The notes under the pieces are model-generated. The model was not told where the DNA came from. It was given only the letters and a program-made list of their open reading frames with translations, and made no database searches. A stretch of 64,000 nt of DNA from Primula veris (lineage: Eukaryota > Streptophyta > Magnoliopsida > Ericales > Primulaceae), in the NCBI GenBank assembly GCA_963682055.1, contig OY821741.1, positions 18,591,211 to 18,655,210 on the forward strand. Reading direction: 5' to 3'. Both the position numbers and the translations under genes were made by a program. Below, in pieces: positions 1 through 12,484 of the stretch. The number at the start of each line of letters is the position of its first letter. Positions within the stretch are counted from its first letter, which is position 1.

Positions 1-696
1 AACATAAATAATCAAGAAATGAGGATATTAGGGAAAAAAACAAACATTATTCAAACATGGATATGAATGTCTGCATGATTGATAAAAGAAACGTTTGCAT
101 ACATGAAGAACAAACATGCATCTAGACACACATATCGTTATTTCAAGACTAAATGATGATATCTTATCCAATCGTGGACATTATAGATATAGTTTGATAA
201 AGAAATACTATGAAAGAACTTAATTCATCCTTAATTTTGTATCACTTCGCATTTGAATCACACTTTGTATTAAATATATGATGAGGACCATCAATGTTTC
301 AAATGAAGAAGGTTACGTTAGTTAAGAAACATATCCTTATCAAACTATCTCTATATATAATATACCGAAATGTTTCAAATCAAGAATAGCGAATTAATAT
401 TTCTTTAACGAATATTTTTTTTTATCTTTTTATTCTAATTTAAACCTTTTCTTGTAACACTAGCTTTAAATTTTGATTAAAGAAGGTTACGTTAGTTAAA
501 AAAAAAATCATATAGCTAGACTCCCATAAAAGTATTGTACATCAGAAAGTGGGTCAACAAACAATTTTGTTTGAGGCGTGCTAAATCGTAATTAACAATA
601 ATAGTATGACAAAAAAAATATTTTTACTTCACTCTTTTACTAACCATGAATTTTCTAACTTGCTTAAACTAAATTACTATAAAGATATATACTTAC
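1..696. other. AT-rich region without a recognisable gene
   Basis: No coding segment is recognised here. The last exon of the neighbouring pectate lyase gene should follow the donor site at 696 on the minus strand, but nothing resembling the conserved C-terminal block of the family (after NAKEVTKR) can be read. The stretch may be intron. A short direct repeat (AGAAGGTTACGTTAGTTAA) occurs near 307 and 481. Confidence 0.5.
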
Positions 697-3600
697 CTCC
701 TTGGCATTAATATCAGGGGGGGCAATGAAGCGATTGCCTTGACTGATAATAGTCGGGTGCATGCTACCACCAATAGCATACTTTTGCCAATGAGTATAGT
801 CATTGTTCAATACATGGATGAACCCATACCTACACCTTGGCATCCTTTGTATTAATCCCTTGCCAAAATGATTGAATGCCACTGTTATTTGAATTCTTTC
901 ATCAATATCATATTTATCATTTGCTCCAAACAACATCACCTGCAACATTACAAAAATAATATACCTTATGTTAGAATACACCATCGTTACAATCAGGGGC
1001 GATCCAGGTCCAAGTCCAGTAAGGCTTGAGCCTGGAACAAAAACTGGGCTAGGGCAAAAAAAATCTGGATTGGGAAAAAAAAAATTATTTTTTTTGGTAA
1101 TTGGCTTTGGACAAAAAAAAAAATTTGACTGGACCTTGAACAACCTAGAGCAGTACTGGGCCGCCCTTATTACAATTCTGGACCATGTGACACTTTTAAG
1201 AATGTCCTTTACTTTCATTACGAATGTATTTTCCTATAAAATTGTATTTTACATAAGTATATTCATGTTCCGAAATTTTCTACATATGAAGGTCGTGCAA
1301 GGTTAAAAAAAATAAAACATTTCCTTTTATTTTATAATATTAATAAGTTTTAAATTTTTATGAAAGAATTTATTGGAACTTTATAACTCTTTTTGCAGGT
1401 AAACAAACTCTGATATATCTTTCACTTGTTTTATAATAAAGACATGTTGATTGTTAGGTTATCAAAAATATGGCCAGCTCCTGTTTACTGTATACTTTCA
1501 AGTTTATATTCTTGTTTGCCATATATTTATTTTCCATCTGTGTTGTTCTTAACACTCGTGACTAGAAATTCTCCACAGAGCATTAATGTTTTATCTAATT
1601 TCACATCATATTATCCTGGAGACATTTCCTCTTTCCGCTATTAATTATAAAATTCATCGTATGCTCTGTGACTTCTAGAGTGGCATGGATTGACTTAATA
1701 TACCTTATAGAAGAAGGTGGACTTGTGCTAAAAATATTTCAATTTGAAACGTTACCCTTATTGCAATGCTTTTTTGGACTATTTGTAATCCCGCCCTAAG
1801 AAATGCTACTTGTGATAAAAATGGATATATGCATAAAGCCTCAAAGATAGGAATATTTAGGTGGTTAAAAATCCTTCGCAAGATAGCTATCTTTGGGGGA
1901 ATATTCTTATTAGTAGAGATAAAATCAAAAGTATCCTTTTGTTCAAAGTAGAGAATGGTAAGCAAATGTCCATTTGATATGAGAATTAATTGGCGCAAGA
2001 GTAAATCTATTATATACTAATATATCACATTAGAGTTGTTTTAAAGACACTGGATTTTCTATATTAATGAGAAACTCTCTTTTATCATTTGTCTTTACAG
2101 GTGAAATTGTACTTATACTAGTAATACAGATATCATTGATATTAAAAGTCAGAATCCTCGTTCTTTATCTTCTATCAAGGAAAATGAGCTAGCTTGGACT
2201 CTAAACAATGATGATGTCATTGTTAAAGCTATATGTGATCACCTCAAAACAACAAGAACAACGTCATTTGGAGTAAAATCGTTTGGTTCAAAATAAGATT
2301 CCTATGTGTCGTCTTATCATTTGGCAAGCCATTTTATTAATACTTTCTACTAAATATAAAATTAGTCGATGATATTCTAATATAACACTAAATGTAGTTG
2401 GTGTGATGCTCAATTTGAAAATGTAAACCACCTGTTTCTTAATTGTGTGTACTCGACCACAAATTTGCACAACTACTGTACAAAGCTGGTTTTTATAGGC
2501 TTTGCAACACTTGAATTGATTAAAATAATTGGGTCGTGTATTTGATCAAAGGCAACTCTATTACTGCTACTGTTGGTAAAAAAAAATTCCTTACTCCATT
2601 TACTTTATTTGTAAGGAAAAAAATGACAGGAATCATGATAAGGCTCCCTCTAAAATAGCTTTTATAATCTCTTTTATATTGATTTTGTGTATGAAAATCA
2701 AGCTGCGAAAAGACAGAGTTCCGCTCTCAGAAAAAAAACTCTTACATTGCTAATATTTAAAATTCAAATCAATTTTTTTTTTCAAGTATGATGGTCTCTT
2801 ATTTTATTTCTGGGTTGTAACTATAATGACTTAGATGTTTATACTTTTGTACATGAGCGAATGGTGTTTAAGAAATATTAGAAGCCATCTTACTAAAGGT
2901 AATCTCTTATTCATGGTTATGTATTTTTTAAAAACCATATAACCATGTGTATTGGTACTACTATGTTTATTTTATTTTGTACGGGTTCGGATGGGTTTAA
3001 ATACCTATTGAGGCAAATGAAGGTTAATAAAAGAGATATTTGCACCTGTAGTAGATCCATTTTGAAGGTGATCAAAAGCTCTTTGTGCAATTGTATGAGG
3101 AAGACAAAAAACAATGTGATCAATTATGGAGGCTACAAAGTATGTGCATGTTTGAGAGTTCAAAATTCAACTAAAGATTCAAAAGAAATCTTCATGACAA
3201 AGCTGCAAATCTTTTTTCTCATTCTTCTTCTATGGATATTGAAAAAGTTAAAGCTTGGTATTTAACTAAAGTTTTTAGTGTAAATAGTCTTTTTGTGACT
3301 TTTTTAGTGGTTTCAAGTTGCGGTAATGACACTAATTTCTCCGGTTCTCTTTATTTACGACTGACTTCAATCGAAAGTGTTCTATGTTCTGAATTCTAAT
3401 GCTCTCAGTAGCGGCTTCGATACCTTAGCTGGCAACTTGTGCTAGCAATTACCCCCTTCCTTTCTTTTGTATAATTGTACTTTTCAAAATCGAATTAGTC
3501 TGTTGAACCATTTCCCTTTGTGTTTGTTTAACAAAAGTAAACCTAATTTTGGAGTGATATAACTTGGTGAATGAAAAGTAACATACCTCATTATGCTTAC

Positions 3601-4871
3601 TGAAATGGCAGTTGGAGATGGTGATCCCAGTGGAACCCATAATAGCATCAATAAGTCCATCTTCACAATTAGACATAGATAAATGATCAATCCATATATT
3701 TGATGCACCATACATAGAAATCCCATCACCATCACTTCTAGTCCTCAGGCCCGCATGATCGACCGAGTCCCTAATTGTCCCACCAAAACCGCCATGGATA
3801 TCATGAATATGAAGCCCATGAATGATAATATTATTCACATATTGCATTGTGATCCCTCCCCCATGTGCAATATGGACATTTGCCCCCCTAGCATCAATGG
3901 TCTTGTTACTATTTATAAGAAGCTCTTCACTTAGCCTAATGACCATAGGTCTATCAAAGATGATCCATAGAGGTCCGTTTTGGATCACCGCATGGCGTAG
4001 GGTTCCAGGCTTCGGGTTGACTAGGTCGTTGTCAGAGGAGTCTTTCACAACGTAGATCTTTCCTCCTTTACCTCCGGTGGTCTTGTGACCGAATCCCTTG
4101 ACACATTCAACGAGCCTGAACCTGTCAGAGTCCCAGTCAGAACGACAACGCCAGCACCGGTCAATAGGGTTTGTTGCTTTGCATGGACCATCCTTTTTTC
4201 CCAGGTTCCTCCTTGTGCGGTTGGTACCCGTAATAACCCTGTAAATTTAATTTTCCATGCAACATGATTTAGATAAGTACGTTCAAAATGTTTTTTCGGA
4301 TCACCATTATTTAAGTCGGTTGTAATGACTATTGAGCCTAGGTTAATTTGCTCATATTGTAACATTTGAATCTCAAACTCATTTATGAATCTTACAGAAG
4401 TGCATATGATGTGCAAAGTTCAATTCTCCATTGATAAATTCGAAATCATAGAATAGCCACATTTACTCATTTTTTAAGATAGTTCTCAGCAATAGCTGCC
4501 TAGAAAGACGTATGCAAATTTCATTAGAATGCCCAAAATATAGACAAGCAATTAGGCTTGAATATAAGTCAACTGTATTGACTTTGTGGAAGCATAAGCT
4601 TCCAGTTTAATCTAATTCAATGAGACAAAACTGAAAAGAGGCTAAAAAATTTCAGATTTTTTGTCAAAACTTACTCCGCGATTTGATTACTTAAGCCATC
4701 ACTAATATCCTCCGGATGCGGGTCATACGTCTCGGATGCAATTTGATTAGCTTCTTTTGCCTTTTGTTGCCAATACTCATCAAATTCTCCAATATTAGCA
4801 TTCGAAGCCGCGATCAACACAAGCACCGAGAAAAAGGAAATTATAAGAGAATTGTGATTAGTGGTCCACAT
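697..4871 (-). CDS. Pectate lyase (PL1 family), three exons visible, 3' end missing
   Basis: This is a secreted pectate lyase, which cleaves de-esterified pectin in the cell wall by beta-elimination with calcium. Exons on the minus strand are 4871-4675, 4238-3587 and 939-697. All junctions are GT/AG and the phases match, giving 364 residues. Exon 1 starts with a probable signal peptide (hydrophobic run [14 protein letters not shown]). Exon 2 carries the N-terminal NPIDRCWRC block, the [13 protein letters not shown] motif, the DGDGI calcium-site region and WIDH. Exon 3 carries [10 protein letters not shown], which includes the catalytic arginine, and the YAIGGS motif. The usual final exon of about 75-80 residues is not found left of 697. 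It may lie beyond the window or be lost, so activity is uncertain. Intron 2 (2,647 bp) is enlarged by a MITE and a LINE remnant. Family assignment is secure; integrity is not. Confidence 0.9.
994..1168. mobile_element. hAT-like MITE in pectate lyase intron 2
   Basis: This is a 175-bp insert with imperfect inverted ends (CAGGGGCGATCCAG on the left; the right end reads CTGGGCCGCCCTT). It is flanked by an 8-bp target duplication, GTTACAAT on the left and ATTACAAT on the right, with one mismatch. The 8-bp duplication and the CAGGGGCG end are typical of non-autonomous hAT elements. The interior is A-rich and noncoding. Confidence 0.65.
1690..2740 (+). mobile_element. Degenerate LINE (non-LTR retrotransposon) 3' fragment
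   Basis: Translating across frames gives the order of a plant L1-type ORF2 C-terminus. It runs through an EGGLVLK-like block, [10 protein letters not shown], a region like KWIYAKRLKDRNIW, a VENGKQ segment, then a zinc-binding reverse-transcriptase tail ([19 protein letters not shown]) near 2397-2455, and finally [13 protein letters not shown] near 2610-2650. The frame shifts many times and contains stops, so it is dead. It lies inside intron 2 of the pectate lyase gene in antisense orientation. The endonuclease and most of the RT domain are absent, consistent with 5' truncation. Confidence 0.75.
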
Positions 4872-7592
4872 ATTTTAAAACTTTAGACTTTTTTTATTCA
4901 CCTCTTCCGGTTTTGTACAAGCGAAAGCGAATCCTTGATTCGCTTGTTTTTTAATAAAATTGTTAATTAGCTTCGTGAAATAATACAGTAATGGAGGGTT
5001 CTTAGTGCACCACAAGAACATTTACACAAAGCAGTTAGATACTAGAGGCTAAGTGATTTCCTTAGGGTAATTATCTGGCGGCAAAGATGCTATACCCTTG
5101 CTATTTCTTTGATCTTTTTTTAAATTATAACTTTGCTATTTTGGTAGCTAATATAGCTTCTTTCAAAGTGAAGATTTCTTTCAAAGTGTTTTCTTGTCAA
5201 TAAAACTTCCACTAGAAATGAGGTGAATCAACCAAGTTATCGTATTGCTTCAATTCCATATTTTTCTTGGAAATAAAATTGACCACCAATAATCCGTTTA
5301 TTCTTGATTGTTCTACATTAGAATTTTATGAAAATAAAATATGTACAAACAAAAAGTCCATCAGTCCACCAAACTTATTGATCTTTGATCTACACTGGAG
5401 TCTTGTCGCTTATTTAATGATATTTTTTTATGGTACAAAGTAAAAAAAAGAACTTAAAAGCTCGTTGTGACTATTCATCGATTAATTTCTTAAAAAGATA
5501 CAGGAAAACTTACTATTATTAACTATGAATCTAATTAAAATTTGAAGCCTTTCTTTTAAAATAACTATGGAACTACACAAAAACACACATATTTTTAAAC
5601 TTTTACTTATAACACTACCTAATCAATTGAACAAGTGCAGGGGGAAATTCCAATTATAGAAAACCCTTACCATGCAAAAGTTAAAAGATCGAACAATTGT
5701 TATTTGTTATAAGTGCTTACTACACCGAAATACAAAACAAAAGCACTTTACAACTCGAGATAATATGATATACCATGTCCAAATAACTAATACTCATAGT
5801 AGAGCTTGGAAAGGTAGATTCAAATTGAGTATAATTAATTATGGAGAAGTCAAAAAGTAAATAATTCTAATTAAATGAGGAGGAAAAAAATGCAAGAAAT
5901 TCGAACAAGGCACCTTTGAGACACTTATAATTCATGTTTATTGTTTACCACCTAGAATCTTAATTTAAAATTTCCCTATATGAAAAAAGATTTTTTATAC
6001 TTCCAGGGTGGCCTCACCTGGGTCCGCCCTTGAGGGTGAGATGTGGTAAATCAAACACGACTGGCTTAAGTACTTTTATCTAAGAAATCTTCAACAAAAT
6101 TTTATTGGTTGGGTTCATTGTCAGCCGTTGTTTCGTACGCTGAAGTTTGGGGTCGATAACATTATTCTGGTCTAGCTAGTTATTTGTTTTACTCCTACCA
6201 ATTCCAATTATCAAGATACATAAATAAAATACTATAGTGTAAATAAGTACTTTAAATCGAACAAGAATAATGAAATACTATATTCAAATGGGTCAGAAAG
6301 TCTAAAAACGTATTTCTTGTTAAAACCGTCAAAATAAGTTCATTTTCGCCACGTACGTCTTGCCCCTTAGCAAATCAGCTAGAAATCCAAATCCATAACA
6401 CAACCAAACAAGCTACAACCAAATTGGACGTAGAATCCTATGCGACAAAAACTAAAGAACTAATACATTTTGTCATTGTAAGAAAAAATGTATTATAATT
6501 TGTCACGTAGCTGTACACAAAACAGTTAGGGAGAAATAATTCTGTAATTGTTTTGTAAAAAACAAAACTTCGGAGAATTTTTGAGTTTCTTGTCTTATAC
6601 GTGACATGTTATTGTCTACTTTGATAATCCAAAAATTCCTTTTAAATATATTGTTCACTATTTTACTATCTGGTTTAAGTTTGTTTTGAAATGGTTTAGT
6701 GCGGGACTTGGAGAATTGTGTGTATCAACTGCCTGGATAATTTTGGAGGCTTCTTATTCATTAAATTTCTCATGTAAAATAAATGATCAGAAGAGATTAA
6801 TTTATTTGATGTAACATGTGGAAAGACAAATACAAAACAGAAGTACTAAAAGGATCAGTCTTAGTAATTGATGAATACTCGGTACATTTTTTTTTTATTT
6901 ACCAACCTTAAAATACACATACAATATCTACTTACAAAACTGAAATGTTTCGGTCAACTGGCTGTTGCCGAAGATTTCCCTCAAGATCGATAGTGCTCTT
7001 GGTCACGAAAATATCGCTACCCATTTAAAAATCAAATCACTAGCGCAATTATGCATGATCTACTCAATATAATACGTGCTTTTTAATTTATATATAAGAG
7101 TCTCTTGGTTATCTAATTCCCGAAACTATATTTTGTTTCCAAGCTGGTCATGTGTTTCCAAATTTTAAGAACACATACGTATGCATGGCCAGTCAATAGA
7201 CAATAATAGCATACCAGTTTTGCAAATTGTTCAGAAGACACTTGTGATTCTGGAATGTGTTTGACTAATTCCAACCGAAAACAGTTGATGATACTATAAA
7301 GTTTCATATGAACTCTTCCAAAACTTGACAAAATTTCTTGAAAATAACGAGTGCTCCATTCAACTGAAATATATACAGAAAACCATTTAGAAACTAACGT
7401 TTATTTTTTTGTCTTTCTCCTAGCAACAAATATGTCCTGGCAGAAAAATACAATATAACTATGGAAAAAACAAAAACAATAAAAGTATTTATATACTGAA
7501 TTTTACTTGTTATAACACAAACCAATTTACTAGTCAATCGTGCAGTGGTGCAAATTGAATACAAGAGAGGAAAAAGAATTAGATAATTAAAA
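4872..7592. other. Intergenic region between pectate lyase and AP2 gene
   Basis: This is the shared upstream region of two divergently transcribed genes: pectate lyase to the left on minus, AP2 factor to the right on plus. It is AT-rich with no credible coding exon. Near 6006-6045 a motif (CACCTGGGTCCGCCCTTGAG) resembles a MITE end, but no partner end was found. Promoter elements could not be assigned with confidence. Confidence 0.5.
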
Positions 7593-10500
7593 ATGATGAG
7601 TAATGTGATCAAATGTGAACTTAGCCAAATAAGGCCGCGTTTGGGTGAAATAGGGGCTAATATTCCTGAAGCTAAATGTGTCAAAAGGAGGAGAAGATCG
7701 CCTTCTTTGGTTACAAGTGATCAATTAGGAAAACAAGTTGATCAAACAACCGCTGTCGCAGCTGCTAGTACTACTGTTAAGAGAAGCTCGAGATTTAGAG
7801 GAGTTAGTCGGTATGTTCTTAATAAAAAATAACAATTCCTTGACAGAGGGTTTCTCATTGTGCATTAAACTAGGAAAAAGTTCTTATTTGTTTCTTATGT
7901 TTTACAAGAGCCTAATATTAAGAACTATCTCTAAAACAAGAACTTGATTTAATTTTTTATCACGAAACACTTGCAAACACTACAAGAAAATTAGGATATC
8001 TAGAAAAATTATTTAAAAACAATCAAAAAATTTCTCCAAATAGTAAGTTTTAGGGACAACTAATTTTTTAGTGAGGAAAATAAGTTTTTTTGTCTCCAAA
8101 TATAAAATTAGTGACCAAAATTGAAAAAAAATAAAAAATTTGTCAACTATATTCATATACGAACAAAAGAGGACAACTGAATGTCATGTCAAAATAGATT
8201 TTGAAATAAATTTAAATCGTATTCTTATGATAATATGTGAAGGCTAGATTTTTCCACTACAAAATATCCGAATCCACGGAATAACCGTACTTTTAAAGTA
8301 CGAACCGTAGTTACAAAGTACAAACTGTACTTAAAAACTAAGACCGTCAGGTGGGAGCTCATCTCTTTGCTCCAAAATGTTGAATGAATATAAAGCCTCT
8401 ATTTTATAAATGATCTAAAGTAATTCTAAATTTTTAAAAACGAGAGTCTCAAGAGATAGATAATATGCCATTAGGTTTTTAGTTTTCTGTAATTATTTCT
8501 AGAATTTTGTACATGCATATGTTTGTTTTGTTTGGTATAATGAATCCAATATATCTTATCGTGTTTCAATATAGATCCAATAAAGATGATATTTCCATGT
8601 GTGACCTTAATCTGTTTTCATTGCGTCTATCTCGCGCAATAAAAGTCTCATTCCAACAAAATTTATCAGAAACAAAGACAAAGGTAAGATACCAAAGGCT
8701 CCCTTACCTTGTTCGATCAGGGATCTTAAAAGTTGAACAAAGTCTGGTGTCAATTAATTAAGCATCAAATTAGGCACATTTGGGCTTATGAGAGAACAAT
8801 GAAAGGTTCTTTTTGAGCAAGTTATAAACTAATATCTAGAGGATGTGAAATGGCAAGCTTATACAATACTTGTTCACCAAGTGAACCGTAAATCATGTTC
8901 TAGCTTCGCCTAAGTTACGTAATGAGTAGAATTCCCATATTTTTTTAGCAGTTAGTCAAGGATATGTCCTGATGATTAAGACTGTAGTTCAATAATAATT
9001 ACTTTTCTGGAAGAATTAACCGGAACGATTTCTCTTTATTTTCTTTATAATATTGAAATTTGGCAGGCATCGATGGACAGGAAGATTTGAAGCTCATCTA
9101 TGGGATAAAGGGTCTTGGAATGCAACACAAAGGAAGAAGGGAAAACAAGGTAATAACAATACGCCGTTTTGCTGCAAATTTTAAGCAAACGAATTCCCTT
9201 ATTTGAAGGTAGACTAAAAGAAAACTCTTTTTTGAAAGTTTTATAACAGTGGAAAAAATGTCCAGAAAGCTTATTAAGTTGTGTACGATACTATCTAAAT
9301 CTGTTATTATTTTACCATTTGTGTTTAGAAGATTACAGTGATGCTGAGCTATCTTTCTGAATGAATCGGGTCTTCTAACATATTTCTTAAAAAAACGTCT
9401 TGCTTCTGAAAATAGGATGGACTCTCTCTCAATAGAAACCGTATATTATGAAATATGTATTTTCATAATGATACGAAGCATTTTTATATAGGGTACGTTA
9501 GGAACCTGATAGACTGAATAAAGAAGAGTTTATCCTAATCATATTCGAACTTAAACTCATCAACATGAATCTTTTCTCATCTGATTAAGTTAGAGTCCAT
9601 TTCATTACAAAACTCTAACTGAAATCTCTCTCCTATATTCTGAATCTTGTTTTCATGTCATTATGTTTAAATCATCCCCACGTTAAGATTAAGCAGACAA
9701 TCACTTACCAATTTAAATCACTGACGATTTATATTTAGTAAGCATATTTTATTCCTTAATAAATACCACTTAACTTAATTAATGTATCGGATTAATAAAT
9801 CCATCTGCAGGGTTTGATAAAAAAAAGTTTTTTAAAGGGTTATCATCAATCCCAATACCGGGACATGAATTTCTTCATTTACTAATAAACACTATATTTG
9901 AAACGTCACCGTCCAACTCAATGAGTTTATGACTCGTAAAGAATCACACTATTTTATGAATTAAAATGATTATCATTTCTCGTACATGCTTAATTAATAA
10001 AATCAGAATTAAAAGTTTAAACAAATTCTATAACCCAAGGTGTTAATTATTTTATCAAGTCGGTACAAAATTAATTGTCTTGTTACGGTCATGTTTAATA
10101 CACTCAGAGTGCTAGCGTATAAAGTTAGAACATTTCATTCCATGTAGTCAAGACATGCCTACTAAAATTATACACTACAACTGTATCGATAGTCTGTCCA
10201 TTTTTATCTAAAGTTGTAAACAATTTACTTATATTATATAAGAACCGATAGTCTAATCTTCCGTGTGTAAGTCGTACTCTACACACCAGACTATCTATGA
10301 ATTATAATATTAGACACTTATTTGCCCATTAATAAATAAAAAAATAACATATTACCAATATAAAATCTCATAAAAATGTAACAACGTCTGAAAAATAAAA
10401 TACAAAAACAAAAACATGTCTTTTAATCGTATTTCCTAACAATTTTCACTCATCGAATAATCTTAATAACCTCAGTTTTTCATGCCAGAAACCCACGATT

Positions 10501-12484
10501 TATTTTTACGATGATTAATGAAGTAACCAGAGCATAAATTAGTTAACGAAAGAATTTATTATACCCAAATAATTGTGCAATACCTAGCCCACTTCTATAT
10601 TCTATCCTTTTCTTATGCATTTTCATGTACTTATTATACTTTTGCCTTTGTCCTTAATTCCGTTTGAACACAATTGCTGGGAATCGAGCAGTTTATTTAG
10701 GAGCTTTTGATGAGGAAGAAGCTGCAGCAAGGACATATGATTTAGCTGCAATAAAATATTGGGGTCCAACAACTTTTACCAATTTTCAGGTATGCATGAA
10801 AAGAATAAGTACATTGATACTATAGAAAGGAAATATTAATCTTTTCTTAAATAGTTGATGCATGTTTAATTTGTAGGCATCTGATTATGAGAAAGAAATC
10901 GAGATAATGCAGAATATGAGCAAAGAAGAGTACTTGGCCTCTTTGAGAAGGTAGTTCTTAGTTTCTTACTATTGCTTCTGATTGATATAATATGCTACTT
11001 TATCATTATTTTCGGAATTTTACATTTTTGTATCCTAAATTGTTGTTGTTTTTTCCAGAATTCTTCGTATCCTGAATTCAAGTTTTTTTTTTTAGTTTTA
11101 AACTATTACGTCCAATTATGCGACACATGGTACAAGAATAATTGAATTCGGAGCACTAAGAAAGTAATTAAGAATTCAATATACTAATTAAGAAAATTGA
11201 CAATTCAGGGTATTAATCGAGAAAATAGCAACAATTCAGCGTAAAAACCCATTATAATTTGGCCATATTTGTTATAGGAGAAGCAGTGGTTTCTCAAGAG
11301 GTGTATCCAAGTATAGAGGAGTTGCAAGGCACCATCACAATGGTAGATGGGAAGCTAGAATAGGTAGGGTGTTTGGAAACAAATACCTTTACCTTGGCAC
11401 TTATAGTAAGATTTCACTACCTTCATTTCCATGTACAAAACCTTATACATACTCCGTTCGCTTGAAAAATAATCAGCTTTGGCTTATTTATAACTGGGGA
11501 AAGATTTAGCTCATTCCGCGCAAACATTAGTTACATATAAGCATTGAACTTTCAACTTTAGTTCAGTCAACAAAACGCACCATAACTTATAAGTGATAGC
11601 TACAAACATGAAAGCCTCAGTGCGGGCCTACATTGCTAGGCGTGACCTCGGGTTGTCCACTCAGGCTAAGCCATGGGCTTGGCTCTTGAAGAACAACTAC
11701 TCCAACATATTTTGATTTAACGCTACATTTTAGGGTGAAAAAAAATACAAGTGCAACCTATCTCTATTGAAAGTATATAATCAACCAACTTTCTAATTCC
11801 TAGTCTTTGAAAGGGTCACGTGCAGTTTGTTTGGTGAGACACATTCTTTAATTTGCTGCCTGTTTTCTCTATTTCAAAAATAAACTTACCGAGAGGTAAC
11901 TTATTTCAGGTACCCAAGAAGAAGCTGCTCATGCTTATGATATTGCAGCGATCGAATATAGAGGTATAAATGCAGTGACCAATTTCGACTTGAGCACATA
12001 TATTAGATGGCTAAGGCCAGATGATAACTCAATGAACCTTCAAGAACCAAGGCAAACCATAGAAATACCGCCTATTAACACAATGTATAATTCCAATCCC
12101 ACCCCGTTTTTTGACCTCTCTACCAACTCTGAAAATTCAGGAATAATGTTTCCGAAACAAGAATATTTCGAAACAAAAATGCCAATTTATCCTTTTTCCA
12201 GCAGGTCATCATCACCATCAGCTCTCGGATTACTACTTAGATCCCCAGTGTTTAGAAACTTAGTCGAGAAAACTTCGAACAGCGAAATTGAGCAAAACGG
12301 AAAAAGGAAGCAAGTGTTGATTAGTGGAAGTAATGGTTTTGGGAGGATGTTTCCACATGATATAGGAAATAGTATATACACGTGCACTTCCTCTACAGAA
12401 AAAATGCCCGGTTTGGAATCCAAAGAGGATATTGAGTTGCCCTTTTTCCATAAAACTGGCAAGTGTCTTTGGGATGGTCCTTGA
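7593..12484 (+). CDS. WRINKLED-type AP2/ERF transcription factor (WRI3/WRI4-like), six exons
   Basis: This is a nuclear transcription factor with two AP2 DNA-binding domains. WRI-clade members activate fatty-acid synthesis and cuticular lipid genes; that role is inferred from the family. Exons are 7593-7810, 9067-9149, 10692-10789, 10877-10950, 11278-11405 and 11910-12484. All junctions are GT/AG and phases are consistent, giving 391 codons. A basic stretch (VKRRRR) precedes AP2 domain 1 ([20 protein letters not shown] to FTNFQ). A linker with [20 protein letters not shown] leads to AP2 domain 2 ([20 protein letters not shown] to [12 protein letters not shown]). The C-terminus is about 165 residues, poorly conserved, and ends GKCLWDGP. 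The first ATG gives the ORF; a second ATG follows directly. The VYL tripeptide, a separate 9-bp micro-exon in WRI1, is joined here to exon 3. No damage is visible. Introns 1 and 2 are large and hold repeat sequence. A partial copy lies at 55.5-63 kb. Confidence 0.92.
7978..8350 (+). mobile_element. Possible CACTA-type transposon end(s) in AP2 intron 1
   Basis: CACTACAAGAAAATTAG at 7978 matches the terminal signature of plant CACTA (En/Spm) elements. A second CACTACAAAATATCCG lies near 8262 in the same orientation, followed by short repeats of the type CCGTACTT / AAAGTACGAACCGTA, as in subterminal regions. No opposite end reading TTCTTGTAGTG was found, so this may be a truncated remnant or chance. 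Confidence 0.35.
10089..10340. repeat. Dispersed repeat R, copy A (AP2 intron 2)
   Basis: About 250 bp starting CATGTTTAATACAC align with 30,708-30,965 along their whole length. Shared blocks include GTAGTCAAGACA, CTACTAAAAT, ACTACAACT, AGTCTAATCTT and TAGACACTTATTT. No terminal inverted repeats, target duplication or coding potential were recognised. It may be an LTR or MITE fragment of unknown family. Confidence 0.7.
10692..10700 (+). promoter_or_regulatory. VYL codons between two possible splice acceptors
   Basis: The acceptor GAGCAG at 10,686-10,691 is followed by TTTATTTAG and then GAGCTTTT. Using the first AG gives KGKQ-VYL-GAF. Using the second AG (10,699-10,700) removes exactly nine bases and joins KGKQ to GAF in frame. 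The nine bases correspond to the micro-exon that is separate in Arabidopsis WRI1. Both AGs have pyrimidine-containing context; which is used cannot be read from DNA. Confidence 0.6.

Noticed and set aside
664..1218. A single 184-codon gene on the minus strand
   Set aside because: It joins pectate lyase exon 3 to intron and MITE sequence; splice sites at 939 and 697 explain the conserved part.
2945..3265. 106-codon plus-strand frame in pectate lyase intron 2
   Set aside because: No recognisable domain, AT-rich, and located just beyond the decayed LINE; probably chance or LINE-associated debris.
5672..5860. 62-codon frame in the intergenic region
   Set aside because: No homology, no supporting context, random-looking composition.
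11450..11520. Second Stowaway-like MITE end (ACTCCGTTCGCTTGAAAAATAAT)
   Set aside because: Only a short resemblance, no opposite end and no target duplication.
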